Below, in pieces: positions 17,000 through 25,448 of a DNA stretch of 64,000 nucleotides. Each line of letters opens with the position of its first letter. Position 1 is the stretch's first letter. The notes under the pieces were generated by a model. The model did not search any database, was not told the DNA's origin, and saw only the letters and a program-made list of their open reading frames with translations. A program made the position numbers and the translations under genes. Source of the DNA: Candidatus Kuenenia stuttgartensis (GTDB taxonomy: Bacteria; Planctomycetota; Planctomycetia; Gemmatales; Gemmataceae); the NCBI GenBank assembly GCA_945875585.1, contig CAMCLK010000018.1, forward strand, positions 22,548-86,547, in the 5' to 3' direction.

Positions 17000-18388
17000 T
17001 CAGGCGAGGATGGGTTCGATAACCTTACCTGCGACATCCGTCAGGCGTTCGTTCCTTCCGGCGTGGGGGAAGGTTAGTTGTTCATGGTCCATGCCCATCA
17101 AGTGCAGCAATGTGGCGTGGAAGTCGTTGACCGAGACTCGCCCTTCGGTAACACGCAGGCCCAGTTCGTCTGTTCTGCCATGCGCGAGGCCGCCTTTCAC
17201 ACCGCCCCCGGCCATCCACATGGTGAAACCGTACGGGTTGTGATCGCGACCAAGTGATCCTTGCGAGGTGGGCAGACGGCCAAATTCAGTGGCCCATACC
17301 ACCAATGTTTCATCCAGAAGTCCACGCGACTTCAAGTCTGTTAAAAGTCCTGAAACGGGTTGGTCGACATGGCCGCACATTTTGCCATGATTGCCGTTGA
17401 TGTCGTCGTGGGCATCCCACTGCATGGAAAGGGGGCCTCCCCCCGAGTAAACTTGCACAAATCGAACGCCGCGCTCAACAAGGCGCCTAGAAAGCAGTAA
17501 GCGCGATCCAAAATCGGCACTGGCAGGGTTGTTGAGCCCGTACAGGGTTTTGGTTGCTTGGGTTTCCCGTGTCAGATCCACTGCTTCGGGCGCGCTCATC
17601 TGCATGCGAAACGCCAATTCATAGGTTGCTGTGCGTGCGGCTAGCCGACTGTCGGCAGGATCGTCTTGCAGCCGATTGAGCGCCTTGATCAAATCGAGAT
17701 TTTGTTGTTGGCGTTCACGTGAAATGTCGGCGGGTGGATTCAGGTGCAGCATGGGGCTGGCGCCACGTCGCAGCAGCGTTCCTTGGTATGCGGCGGGTAG
17801 GTAACCGGGGCCCCAGCATGGCGCCCCGCCTTCCGGTGTGCCCTCGGGTTGCAGCAGCACACAGAATGCGGGCAAGTTTTCTGAGGGGCTTCCCAGTCCG
17901 TAAGCCAGCCAGGCACCTAGAGTTGGATGGCCGGGAATGGTGCGCCCGGAATGCATTTCATACATGGCGGGGGCGTGGACAGTACTGTTGGCAAAGCAGC
18001 CATTAAGGTAGCAAATATCGTCGGCGTTGCGTGACAGATGCGGCAGAAGATCGCTCATCCACAACCCGGATTGGCCATGGCGCTTGAAGGAACGCGTGCT
18101 GGCCAGCAGCTTGGTATCGCCCTTGGTGAACTGGCTCACTGGTTTGCCGAAACTCTCAGGCAATGCCTGACCGTTCATCCGGTTCAGTTCTGGCTTGGGG
18201 TCGAAAAGATCCATTTGGCTGGGACCGCCCACCATGAACATAAAAATCATGGATTTGGCGCGTGGAGCATGGTGCGCCATACGCGCAGCCAATGGATTGG
18301 TTGCACGGGCGTCTCGCGCCATCAGGCTTGAAAGCGCCATCGACGCGCATGGTCCGGCAGATGTTTTCAGAAATTCTCGTCGTAGCAT
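17000..18388 (-). CDS. DUF1501 (sulfatase-like) Tat-exported protein
   Basis: 462 residues. It starts with MLRREFLKTSAG, a twin-arginine export signal. The body has the family landmarks KSMIFMFMVGGPSQMDLFDPKP, TVHAPAMYEMHSGR, VRFVQVYSGGG..WDAHDDI and VVWATEFGRLP..GRDHNPYGFTMWMAGGG. DUF1501 proteins belong to the alkaline phosphatase/sulfatase superfamily and are hugely expanded in planctomycetes; substrates are not established. GGAGGA lies 10 bases upstream of the ATG. It follows the ceramidase-like gene by 27 bp and precedes a rhomboid by 23 bp. Here the gene is not paired with a DUF1549/DUF1553 gene, unlike the other three copies. Confidence 0.9.
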   Translation of the reverse strand: MLRREFLKTSAGPCASMALSSLMARDARATNPLAARMAHHAPRAKSMIFMFMVGGPSQMDLFDPKPELNRMNGQALPESFGKPVSQFTKGDTKLLASTRSFKRHGQSGLWMSDLLPHLSRNADDICYLNGCFANSTVHAPAMYEMHSGRTIPGHPTLGAWLAYGLGSPSENLPAFCVLLQPEGTPEGGAPCWGPGYLPAAYQGTLLRRGASPMLHLNPPADISRERQQQNLDLIKALNRLQDDPADSRLAARTATYELAFRMQMSAPEAVDLTRETQATKTLYGLNNPASADFGSRLLLSRRLVERGVRFVQVYSGGGPLSMQWDAHDDINGNHGKMCGHVDQPVSGLLTDLKSRGLLDETLVVWATEFGRLPTSQGSLGRDHNPYGFTMWMAGGGVKGGLAHGRTDELGLRVTEGRVSVNDFHATLLHLMGMDHEQLTFPHAGRNERLTDVAGKVIEPILA

Positions 18389-18415
18389 GACTCGAATCCT
18401 CCATGGCGACTTTGG

Positions 18416-20530
18416 CTATTTTGGGAATCGTAATTCCTTGATGGCGTCGGCATTGAGAGCTTGGTCGAAAACGGCAACCTCATCCAAACGGCCTTCCCAA
18501 TTGGAATGGCTGTCTGTTCGACCGCCCAAGTATACTCGGCACGATTCCGACAGGGGAGGGACAGGGGCGCGGGTGGTGATTTCCAGTTTGCCGTCCAAGT
18601 ACACGCGCACAGACTCACCATCCCGAACCAGTGCCACATGGCGCCATGTCCACCGGCCAATAGTGCTGGTGCCAGCCACGGTCGCCCCATCTCCCGACTG
18701 GAATACCAGTCGGTCCGGGTGGGTGGTGCCGCCAACGCCCAGATGATCTCCCTGCAATCCCTTATCATAACCACGGGAATAACACCAACCTGCCATCGGG
18801 CGCGCGTTCACTGGCATTCCATTGTAAATCCAGAATGACACCGTGGATTTATCTTCCAAATCTGGAACACGGGATTCAAGCCGACCGCCGGCAAAATGCG
18901 CCGCGCGGTTGGTGCTGGTTTCCGAATCGGTGATGGGCGCTCCCGCAAGGAAGAACAGTACGCCTTGTTCGTAGTAGGCATCTCTACCCTTACCACTCAG
19001 GTCGATGGCGCGCGGTCCAGCCATTTCATCCAGCGGCCAATAGGCCACCGGGGAAGCTTTCAATAGGGCGGTACGCGCCTTGTTTTTCAGGTGCCCGGGC
19101 TCGCGCCTCGGTTTGCCTGCCACCTTTTCCATCAACGTCAGCGCTGTTTCCACGATTTTCGGTTCTGCCAATACCTCGAGGCCAGCCGAGCGCGCAGCCC
19201 ATGTGTTGTAGCCGCCTAAAGGGTGATGTTCGGGAGGTGGTATATAGCCGTCTCCACCATTAGCCAGTTCAATCACCATGGTCCGTGCCAACGGTGACCG
19301 GGCCTTGAGTTTTAGGCCTGTCAGCGCGTAGGTTTCGCACGGTGTGGTGGCAATGGCAATATCGCCAAGACGCAAGGCCTGCACCACGATTTCCGTGTTT
19401 TGGCGCTCGTGTAACATTATTTGCTCGCGTGCGTATATTTCCGGCTGCGTGCGCGGGAGACGGTCGCCCATGGCGGCCACTATTTTTTGCGCCCATTCCA
19501 AACGCTGCTGATCGGGAACCCTGTATTTCAGGTTCATTCGCGCTTCAGCCATGGTGATGGTGGCGTCAGCACGGTATTCGACTGTTTTGCAAGCTTTGGC
19601 GGCCATATCTGCCAGCTCGCCGGCATACGATTCAATGGTTGGTTCTTCGCCCGCTTTGGGAGCGGGTTTGCGGTAATCGCGACGCCAGATATCGCCACTG
19701 CAACCGTGAGACATGATACCGACAAATGCAGGAATATTGCCGGAGCCTCCGGGTGCAAGGCGATCGCGTAATCCATCGCAGAACAGTCCGAAATAGTCGG
19801 CGCTGATGGGGCTATCGCTGAAATAGTGCATGGAAAAGTTCGCCAGCAATGCGATCGGCCTGCCATCGCGTGCCTGAACGGAAATCATCGACAAATCAGG
19901 GTCAGCAGGTCCGGACTCTCCTGTGACATCATCGAGAATTCTTCCAGCATGCATGTTGGAGCGCACGGTAAGGTTGCCAAATGGATCGGCAATCATTTTG
20001 TCCGGTCGCAGCACCCACTGCCTCAGGGCGGTGTGATTGGGCGCGGCAACAACTGCCCAGCCAAGTTGAGCAGGTTCAAGTCGTTTCTCGGCACCGACAA
20101 TTGCCGCCACAAGCCGTGCTTTCAGCAATGGAACATACACGGGGTCCGCGTTGGTCCCAAGGCACCCCATGCCTGCCGCTGCCGAGTGCGTGTGCGTGGC
20201 TGCAATCAGCATGTTTTCCGGCTTGATAGAAGTCTGTCGGGCGGCCTTGGCCTTGACTTCATCGAGAAGCGGGCGGGGCAGCATGCAGCTATCGACAATC
20301 ACGATGGCGCAACGGCTGTTACCATCATCGAGAACCAGTGATCGGGCATGAAGTAGCGTCTTGACACGGGTTGCCGTGGCGCTGGTCATGCCTCCATTTA
20401 CCAACACAGGAAAGGTGGTGGGGGTGATGTCGAAGGCCACCGCACCGGCACGAAGTTTTGCGCTACCCTTGGCTGGATCAGCAGTAAATACGCCAACCAG
20501 TACACTGGTTGCCATCGCCCATGCAATCAT
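18416..20530 (-). CDS. Neutral ceramidase-like hydrolase with C-terminal LamG domain
   Basis: 704 residues from the ATG at 20530. A signal peptide is followed by a domain of about 440 residues similar to neutral/alkaline non-lysosomal ceramidases and related planctomycete proteins: LRAGAVAFDITP, ATHTHSAAAGMG (metal-binding histidines), ANFSMHYFSDSPIS, MSHGCSGDIW, ATTPCETYALTG. The C-terminal about 200 residues form a concanavalin A-like (LamG) fold: YWPLDEMAGPRAIDLSGKGRDA, WTWRHVALVRDGESVRVYLDG, DEVAVFDQALNADAIKEL. The fold suggests binding of a carbohydrate or lipid. It is the central gene of a run with a rhomboid upstream and DUF1501 downstream. Its Shine-Dalgarno lies in a hairpin (20540-20564). 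Confidence 0.85.
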   Translation of the reverse strand: MIAWAMATSVLVGVFTADPAKGSAKLRAGAVAFDITPTTFPVLVNGGMTSATATRVKTLLHARSLVLDDGNSRCAIVIVDSCMLPRPLLDEVKAKAARQTSIKPENMLIAATHTHSAAAGMGCLGTNADPVYVPLLKARLVAAIVGAEKRLEPAQLGWAVVAAPNHTALRQWVLRPDKMIADPFGNLTVRSNMHAGRILDDVTGESGPADPDLSMISVQARDGRPIALLANFSMHYFSDSPISADYFGLFCDGLRDRLAPGGSGNIPAFVGIMSHGCSGDIWRRDYRKPAPKAGEEPTIESYAGELADMAAKACKTVEYRADATITMAEARMNLKYRVPDQQRLEWAQKIVAAMGDRLPRTQPEIYAREQIMLHERQNTEIVVQALRLGDIAIATTPCETYALTGLKLKARSPLARTMVIELANGGDGYIPPPEHHPLGGYNTWAARSAGLEVLAEPKIVETALTLMEKVAGKPRREPGHLKNKARTALLKASPVAYWPLDEMAGPRAIDLSGKGRDAYYEQGVLFFLAGAPITDSETSTNRAAHFAGGRLESRVPDLEDKSTVSFWIYNGMPVNARPMAGWCYSRGYDKGLQGDHLGVGGTTHPDRLVFQSGDGATVAGTSTIGRWTWRHVALVRDGESVRVYLDGKLEITTRAPVPPLSESCRVYLGGRTDSHSNWEGRLDEVAVFDQALNADAIKELRFPK

Positions 20531-20539
20531 CAATGGTAC

Positions 20540-20564
20540 CCTCCTCGCGAACCCGACGAGGAGG
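20540..20564 (-). promoter_or_regulatory. Hairpin overlapping the Shine-Dalgarno of the ceramidase-like gene
   Basis: On the minus strand CCTCCTCG (20564-20557) can pair perfectly with CGAGGAGG (20547-20540). The second arm contains the GAGGAGG ribosome-binding site located about 9 bases before the ATG at 20530. Pairing would hide the site, so translation could depend on ribosomes from the upstream rhomboid gene or on another factor. There is no T-tract, so this is not a normal terminator. Confidence 0.5.
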
Positions 20565-20572
20565 CGCAGGCC

Positions 20573-22072
20573 TTACGGCTCTGCATCACCCGTGTCTGGT
20601 TGATCCCGGTTCGACTCCAGCAGGTCTCGCCATGCCTTTTCTGCGCGGCGCCTGACGCTTCGCTTTTCAATGATCTCACGATCGCGTTCCATTGGCCAGT
20701 CTCGGCCAGCGCGCAATGCCTCGGCAACCACTTCAAGGTAGTCGTTGGAGGTTTTCAATAATGCCATGGCCAATGTGCGTGCTTGCTGCGTTACCTTGCC
20801 CTTGACCGTGGTTTCTGTCCATTCCACCAATAACGGGCCGCTGGTAGATCGCGAAGCATCTGCCAGCGTGGCAGCTTCTCCAGATGCCACCTCATTGCGT
20901 CGATACTTGTCGCGCATAAGCAGCGGTTGCCAATGATTTTCTTCACCTTGATGGAATGTCCGCAGCCATTTTGCCATTTCAGGTACTAAATGCTGATTAA
21001 GCCGGGGGATTTCTCCAGCATCCGCCCAACCCGATGCTGAGGCGTGTTCCATCCCGTACTGGCCAAGCAACCCCATGGCGACAACCGCACCCAGAAGAAT
21101 GGAAGCGCCCATCGGCCTAGAATTGCCACCTCGAGCCATAAGCGCCAAGGCCCAGCCAACCATGGCTCCACCCAAGGCGCCGCCCAGATGGCCCATGGCG
21201 CTGATTCCTGGAATCAAGCTCATGGCGCCAATAAGAATCCCGTTAATCACCAGTGCGCGAGTCCAGCCCCGCCGCACATCGGCTGGAAGATGATTGCGGT
21301 TGATTATCAACCAAGCGCCCATGGCTCCCAGCAGTCCGCAAATACCTCCGGAAGCACCGCCGCCCGCGCCGGGCGATACGGCGGCCATAAGGGCAAATCC
21401 AGACCATACGGAGGCGATGAATATCAGAATGAAACCGACTGGGCCCCACAATGCTTCAGAGAGTTTTCCCAAGCTGTTCAAGCTGTAACTGTTCACCAGC
21501 AGGTGGATCAGCCCAAGGTGAACAAAGCCCGCGGAGATCAGCCCCCACCAGGCGTGAGGATCGTCGGGAACGAATAAGCCGATGCTTTTGTAAATCGGGA
21601 GTAGGCCCGGTTCATTAGGATTGAACAAAAAGGCGCTGATCATTCCGGCATTCAGGGCCAATATTGCGCCAATCCCGAAATCGATTGCTATCAGCAGAAG
21701 CAACCCACGGGTGGCCCATTGGAACTCAGCAGGCTGGGCAATACGGCCCAGATCGTGCATCAGTTCGAGGGCTCGGATCCTGCCCTCTACCCAAAGTGCT
21801 AATGCATCGGGATTGTTAACAAGGTCGGCACCGGCCTGAGTTAGTCCTATCAACAGTTGGGAATCGGTGTTTTCAGGATTTGGGGCAATGCGTTGAACAA
21901 GCCCCTGTTCGTGCAGTTGGTCGAGCACAGTCAGAACAAAATCGAGGTCTACGCCCGCGAGTTGGGCGAACCCGGCTGGTCTGAAACCATCGGGCATAGA
22001 GTTTGCCACCCGGAGGAGAAGTACCTCTTCCGGATGGCGCTCCTGTTCATAATCAGTCTGGGGATCCGCCAT
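20573..22072 (-). CDS. Rhomboid protease with N-terminal winged-helix-like domain and long C-terminal tail
   Basis: 499 residues. Residues 10-90 resemble a winged-helix domain (FAQLAGVDLDFVLTVLDQLHEQGLVQRI). A rhomboid core follows from about 120: FVHLGLIHLLVNSYSLNSLG, Ser241 in GGGASGGICGLLGA, His295 in AMGHLGGALGG. A seventh helix lies near 315-335, then a charged cytoplasmic tail of about 150 residues (RDREIIEKRSVRRRAEKAWRD). The domain layout is uncommon for rhomboids. It begins 21 bp after leuD and ends 42 bp before the ceramidase-like start. The start at 22072 (MADPQ) is preferred to TTG at 22078; the ribosome site is weak. Confidence 0.87.
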   Translation of the reverse strand: MADPQTDYEQERHPEEVLLLRVANSMPDGFRPAGFAQLAGVDLDFVLTVLDQLHEQGLVQRIAPNPENTDSQLLIGLTQAGADLVNNPDALALWVEGRIRALELMHDLGRIAQPAEFQWATRGLLLLIAIDFGIGAILALNAGMISAFLFNPNEPGLLPIYKSIGLFVPDDPHAWWGLISAGFVHLGLIHLLVNSYSLNSLGKLSEALWGPVGFILIFIASVWSGFALMAAVSPGAGGGASGGICGLLGAMGAWLIINRNHLPADVRRGWTRALVINGILIGAMSLIPGISAMGHLGGALGGAMVGWALALMARGGNSRPMGASILLGAVVAMGLLGQYGMEHASASGWADAGEIPRLNQHLVPEMAKWLRTFHQGEENHWQPLLMRDKYRRNEVASGEAATLADASRSTSGPLLVEWTETTVKGKVTQQARTLAMALLKTSNDYLEVVAEALRAGRDWPMERDREIIEKRSVRRRAEKAWRDLLESNRDQPDTGDAEP

Positions 22073-22093
22073 GAGCAAGGGCCCCGGGTATCA

Positions 22094-22666
22094 TTAGGCC
22101 TTAAGCAAACCTTTGGCCCGCGCGTAAGGGAATACGCCACCAGCTTCGAGAATAGGAGCCACTTCACCCAGAGGTTTCAGCTCGTAAGTCTCGTTGCTGG
22201 TAAGATTTTCTAGGCGACCCGCAATGGCGTCCAGACGCAATTCATCGCCTGTGCAAACCGTTTCGCAGAGTCGCTTGACAGACTCAAGGGGAATCAGATA
22301 CCCGCCATTGACCGAATTGCGGAAAAAGATGCGGGCATAAAACTCAGCCACAACGGCCTTGATGCCAGCAGCGTCGAGCGCAACGGGTGCGTGCTCACGG
22401 GAGGAACCGCAACCAAAGTTCCGGCCAGCGATGATGATGGAATAGGGCGAGACAAACTCGTTGGCAGGCCCGTGAAGGGGAATATGCCCTTTGGGCAATC
22501 CGCCCTGCGCGGGTGGGACCCCGGCCAAGGCATACTTACCAAACATTTTGTATTCCTCGGGAATCGAGGGATTGAATGTCAGGTACTGAGCCGGAATGAT
22601 CTGGTCTGTGTCGATGTTGTCGCCCAGAACGTATGCCTTGCCCTGAATAATGGTGCTCAGATTCAC
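22094..22666 (-). CDS. leuD: 3-isopropylmalate dehydratase small subunit
   Basis: 190 residues. GKAYVLGDNIDTDQIIPAQYL, AGRNFGCGSSREHAPVAL and AEFYARIFFRNSVNGGYL are hallmarks of the swivelling aconitase-type small subunit. With LeuC it isomerises 2-isopropylmalate to 3-isopropylmalate in leucine synthesis. The start is the GTG at 22666, overlapping the leuC stop as GTGA, with GGGAG upstream; the open frame to 22801 runs inside leuC and is not real. The C-terminus (GGVFPYARAKGLLK) is longer than in archaeal LeuD. Confidence 0.93.
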   Translation of the reverse strand: MNLSTIIQGKAYVLGDNIDTDQIIPAQYLTFNPSIPEEYKMFGKYALAGVPPAQGGLPKGHIPLHGPANEFVSPYSIIIAGRNFGCGSSREHAPVALDAAGIKAVVAEFYARIFFRNSVNGGYLIPLESVKRLCETVCTGDELRLDAIAGRLENLTSNETYELKPLGEVAPILEAGGVFPYARAKGLLKA

Positions 22667-23973
22667 GAGAGGTACTCCCGGGGATCGGTGATGCTGCCTC
22701 GAAGTGCGCTCGCTGCAACCGTGAGCGGGCTGGCCAAAAACACTTCGGCCTGCTTGTGTCCCATGCGGCCGGGGAAATTGCGGTTGGTGGTGCTGATGCA
22801 CTTGATTGCCGAGTTCAGGCGACCGAAGGTGTCAGATGGGCCACCCAGGCATGCCGCGCAAGAGGCCTCGCCAATCTTGGCGCCAGCGTTGAGGAATATT
22901 TCCTCAAGGGTCTGTCCGCCGTCGATCCGTTCAGTTTTGAGCAGACGGGCAATTTCAGTGGTCGCTGGCACCACGAAAGTGTCGATCTTCACCGAATGGC
23001 CATTGAGAATGCGGGCCGCTGCGCGGAAATCCGTCATTTTGCCGCCGGTGCACGAACCGATGTAAGCGCGGTCGATGGGTGTCCCCTGAATTTCATCGAC
23101 GTAGGCGCGGTTGTCTGGGCTGTGTGGCTTGGCTACCACAGGACGCAGCTTGGTAACGTCATAAACCCATTCACGGGCAAAGGGAGCATCGGAGTCTGAT
23201 TGCTCAACAACGAACGGCTTTGCCGATTTGTCGCGCGATTTCACAAAGTCGACGGTTTTCTGGTCCGCACGAATGATCCCGTTCTTGCCGCCCGCCTCGA
23301 TGGCCATGTTGCAAAGGGTCATGCGTTCTTCGATGTTGAGGCAGTAAACGCCATCGCCATCGAATTCCATCGCCATGTAGGTGGCGCCGTCGCAACCAAT
23401 ATCGCCAATAACGGCCAGAATAAGATCCTTGGCCATCAGGTAGGGTGGCAGTTCACCATGAAACACAAAGCGAAGGGTGGGTGGGACTTTCAACCAAGTC
23501 TTACCCGTTCCCATCACGAAGCCAGCGTCTGTATTGCCAATACCCGTGGCGAACTCACCAAATGCACCCGCGGTGCATGTGTGGCTGTCGGTACCGAGCA
23601 AAATTTCGCCGGGGCGTGTGTGACCTTCTTCGGGAAGGGCGATATGGCACACGCCTTTGTAGCGTTCCGTGCCAACGTCGTAAAAGTGAGGCAGATTTTG
23701 CTCTGCCACAAATGCCCGTAGCACATCGACATTGCGATTGGCCATGGCATCGGCGGTAAAGATGTAGTGATCCGGGATGATGACCACCTTGTCGCGGTCC
23801 CAGACTTTGGCTTGCCTGCCAAAATTCTGGTGGAACACGCCAATGGTGCCCGGTCCGCAGACGTCGTGGGTCATCAGAACGTCAACATCAACCCAGATGT
23901 TGTCACCTGGCTGGACGGAGGCCCGACCTGAATGTCGAGCCAAAATTTTCTCCGTCAGGGTCATGCCTGCCAT
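22663..23973 (-). CDS. leuC: 3-isopropylmalate dehydratase large subunit
   Basis: 436 residues, the length of the LeuC2/homoaconitase-like class. It carries HYIFTADAMANRNVDVLR, GTDSHTCTAGAFGEFATGIG and the 4Fe-4S ligands C308 (IGSCTGGKMTDFR), C372 and C375 (CAACLGGPSDTFG). It is coupled to leuD by a 4-base overlap and divergent from mtaB across about 85 bp. Because members of this class can act on isopropylmalate or homocitrate, specificity cannot be proved by sequence; the leuCD pairing favours leucine synthesis. Confidence 0.93.
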   Translation of the reverse strand: MAGMTLTEKILARHSGRASVQPGDNIWVDVDVLMTHDVCGPGTIGVFHQNFGRQAKVWDRDKVVIIPDHYIFTADAMANRNVDVLRAFVAEQNLPHFYDVGTERYKGVCHIALPEEGHTRPGEILLGTDSHTCTAGAFGEFATGIGNTDAGFVMGTGKTWLKVPPTLRFVFHGELPPYLMAKDLILAVIGDIGCDGATYMAMEFDGDGVYCLNIEERMTLCNMAIEAGGKNGIIRADQKTVDFVKSRDKSAKPFVVEQSDSDAPFAREWVYDVTKLRPVVAKPHSPDNRAYVDEIQGTPIDRAYIGSCTGGKMTDFRAAARILNGHSVKIDTFVVPATTEIARLLKTERIDGGQTLEEIFLNAGAKIGEASCAACLGGPSDTFGRLNSAIKCISTTNRNFPGRMGHKQAEVFLASPLTVAASALRGSITDPREYLS

Positions 23974-24058
23974 GTCCAGGAAATCTCCATTCGTTAACTC
24001 GTCACTTTTTCATGTTACTATAAGAGTGACGTTCCGTCGAATCGGGTTGCTGATTCTC

Positions 24059-25417
24059 ATGATGGTGCCAATGGTTTTGCCTATGCTTTCCGAACACCCG
24101 GAATCATCGACGCTGCCCGGTCGGGTACGCCTCATCACGCTTGGTTGCCGTGCTAATCAGTACGAATCCCAGCGCACCGTCGAAATGTTGGAGTCTGCTG
24201 GCTGGACCGTTGCCGAGGAATCGAGCCCAGCAGACCTTTGCATCATTAATACCTGCACCGTCACACACGACGCCGACGCCAAAGCGCGGTTGATGGTTCG
24301 TCGATTGGGCCGTGAAAATCCCGGCGCGCAGATTGGCATTATGGGGTGCGCGACAGCTTCCAACCCCGATCAAATGGCAGCGTTGCCCGGTGTTACCGCC
24401 GTCATAGACTCGCGTGGCGACCTTGCGACCCAGCTTCAGCGCTTTGGCGTGGTGAGCCCCGGAAATGGCATCAGCCGGTTCGACCAGCACCAGCGAGCTT
24501 TTCTCAAGGTTCAGGATGGTTGCCTGCTCGATTGTGCTTACTGCATTATTCCAAAGGTGCGCCCCAAGTTTGGCAGCAGACCTTTGGCCGATATCTTGCT
24601 CGAGGCTCGCCGCCTCGTTGATGCTGGCTACCGCGAAATTGTGCTCACGGGGATTCATCTGGGCCATTACGGGCTCGACCTCAGCCGGGGGCTTCCAAAA
24701 GACCAATGGACTCGTTTGTGGCATCTACTCGATGCACTTCTTGCCATTCCCGGCGGCTGTCGGTTTCGGCTTTCCAGTCTGGACGCGGCAGAAGCCCATC
24801 CGGAACTGATCGCTCGACTGGCAGGATCGCCCCGTGTGGCGCCACATGTGCATCTCTGCCTGCAAAGTGGGTCCGACGCCGTGCTTAAGCGTATGCGCCG
24901 GCGTTACACGGTCGCATCGTATCTCGACCGGTGCGACCGCATGCGCGAAGCGCTCGACAACCCTGGCTTGAGCACAGATATCATTGTTGGTTTCCCCGGT
25001 GAAACTGACGCCGATTTCGAGGCGACTTTAGCCACGGCCCGCGCTGCGCGTTTTTCTGATATTCACGTGTTCAGCTACAGTCCCAGACGCGGCACCGATG
25101 CTTTCACGATGCCGGATACATTGCCTCCGGAAATCATACGCGAACGCCGTCTACGTTTGGAATCGCTGGCAGGCGAGATGGCTGCCGATTACCGGTCCAG
25201 CTTGGTGGGATCCACGCTTGGAGTGGTGGTGGAATCGGCTCAGGATTCCGATTGGGTTGTCGGCACAGCCTGTCGCGGCGTTAAAGTCAGGCTTCGCGGT
25301 AGTATTGAGTCGTTGCGGCGGCAACTGGTGGATGTGGTTATTGAAAGCAGTACCGGAGATCTACTCACGGGGGCTTACAAGCAAACCTTGTCACGGTTGC
25401 CGCTGGCCACTGTTTGA
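24059..25417 (+). CDS. mtaB: tRNA ms2t6A37 methylthiotransferase MtaB (radical SAM)
   Basis: About 452 residues. The N-terminal UPF0004 domain has LITLGCRANQYESQRTVEML, INTCTVTHDADAKARL and GIMGCATAS (three cluster cysteines). The radical-SAM motif is GCLLDCAYCIIPKVR; EIVLTGIHLGHYG, HLCLQSGSDAVLKRMRRRY and DIIVGFPGETDADFE follow; a TRAM-type domain ends the protein. GCRANQYES in place of MiaB's GCQMN points to the MtaB class, which thiomethylates t6A37 in tRNA-Lys and others. The start is one of several ATGs (24059, 24062, 24071, 24083) without a clear ribosome site; the frame extends to 23777 but overlaps leuC. Confidence 0.9.
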   Translation: MMVPMVLPMLSEHPESSTLPGRVRLITLGCRANQYESQRTVEMLESAGWTVAEESSPADLCIINTCTVTHDADAKARLMVRRLGRENPGAQIGIMGCATASNPDQMAALPGVTAVIDSRGDLATQLQRFGVVSPGNGISRFDQHQRAFLKVQDGCLLDCAYCIIPKVRPKFGSRPLADILLEARRLVDAGYREIVLTGIHLGHYGLDLSRGLPKDQWTRLWHLLDALLAIPGGCRFRLSSLDAAEAHPELIARLAGSPRVAPHVHLCLQSGSDAVLKRMRRRYTVASYLDRCDRMREALDNPGLSTDIIVGFPGETDADFEATLATARAARFSDIHVFSYSPRRGTDAFTMPDTLPPEIIRERRLRLESLAGEMAADYRSSLVGSTLGVVVESAQDSDWVVGTACRGVKVRLRGSIESLRRQLVDVVIESSTGDLLTGAYKQTLSRLPLATV

Positions 25418-25448
25418 CGCAAGTGACGGTGTTGGGCGCTCCGGCTCC

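Noticed and set aside
22667..22801. N-terminal extension of leuD
   Set aside because: It lies inside leuC in another frame; the GTGA overlap marks the true start.
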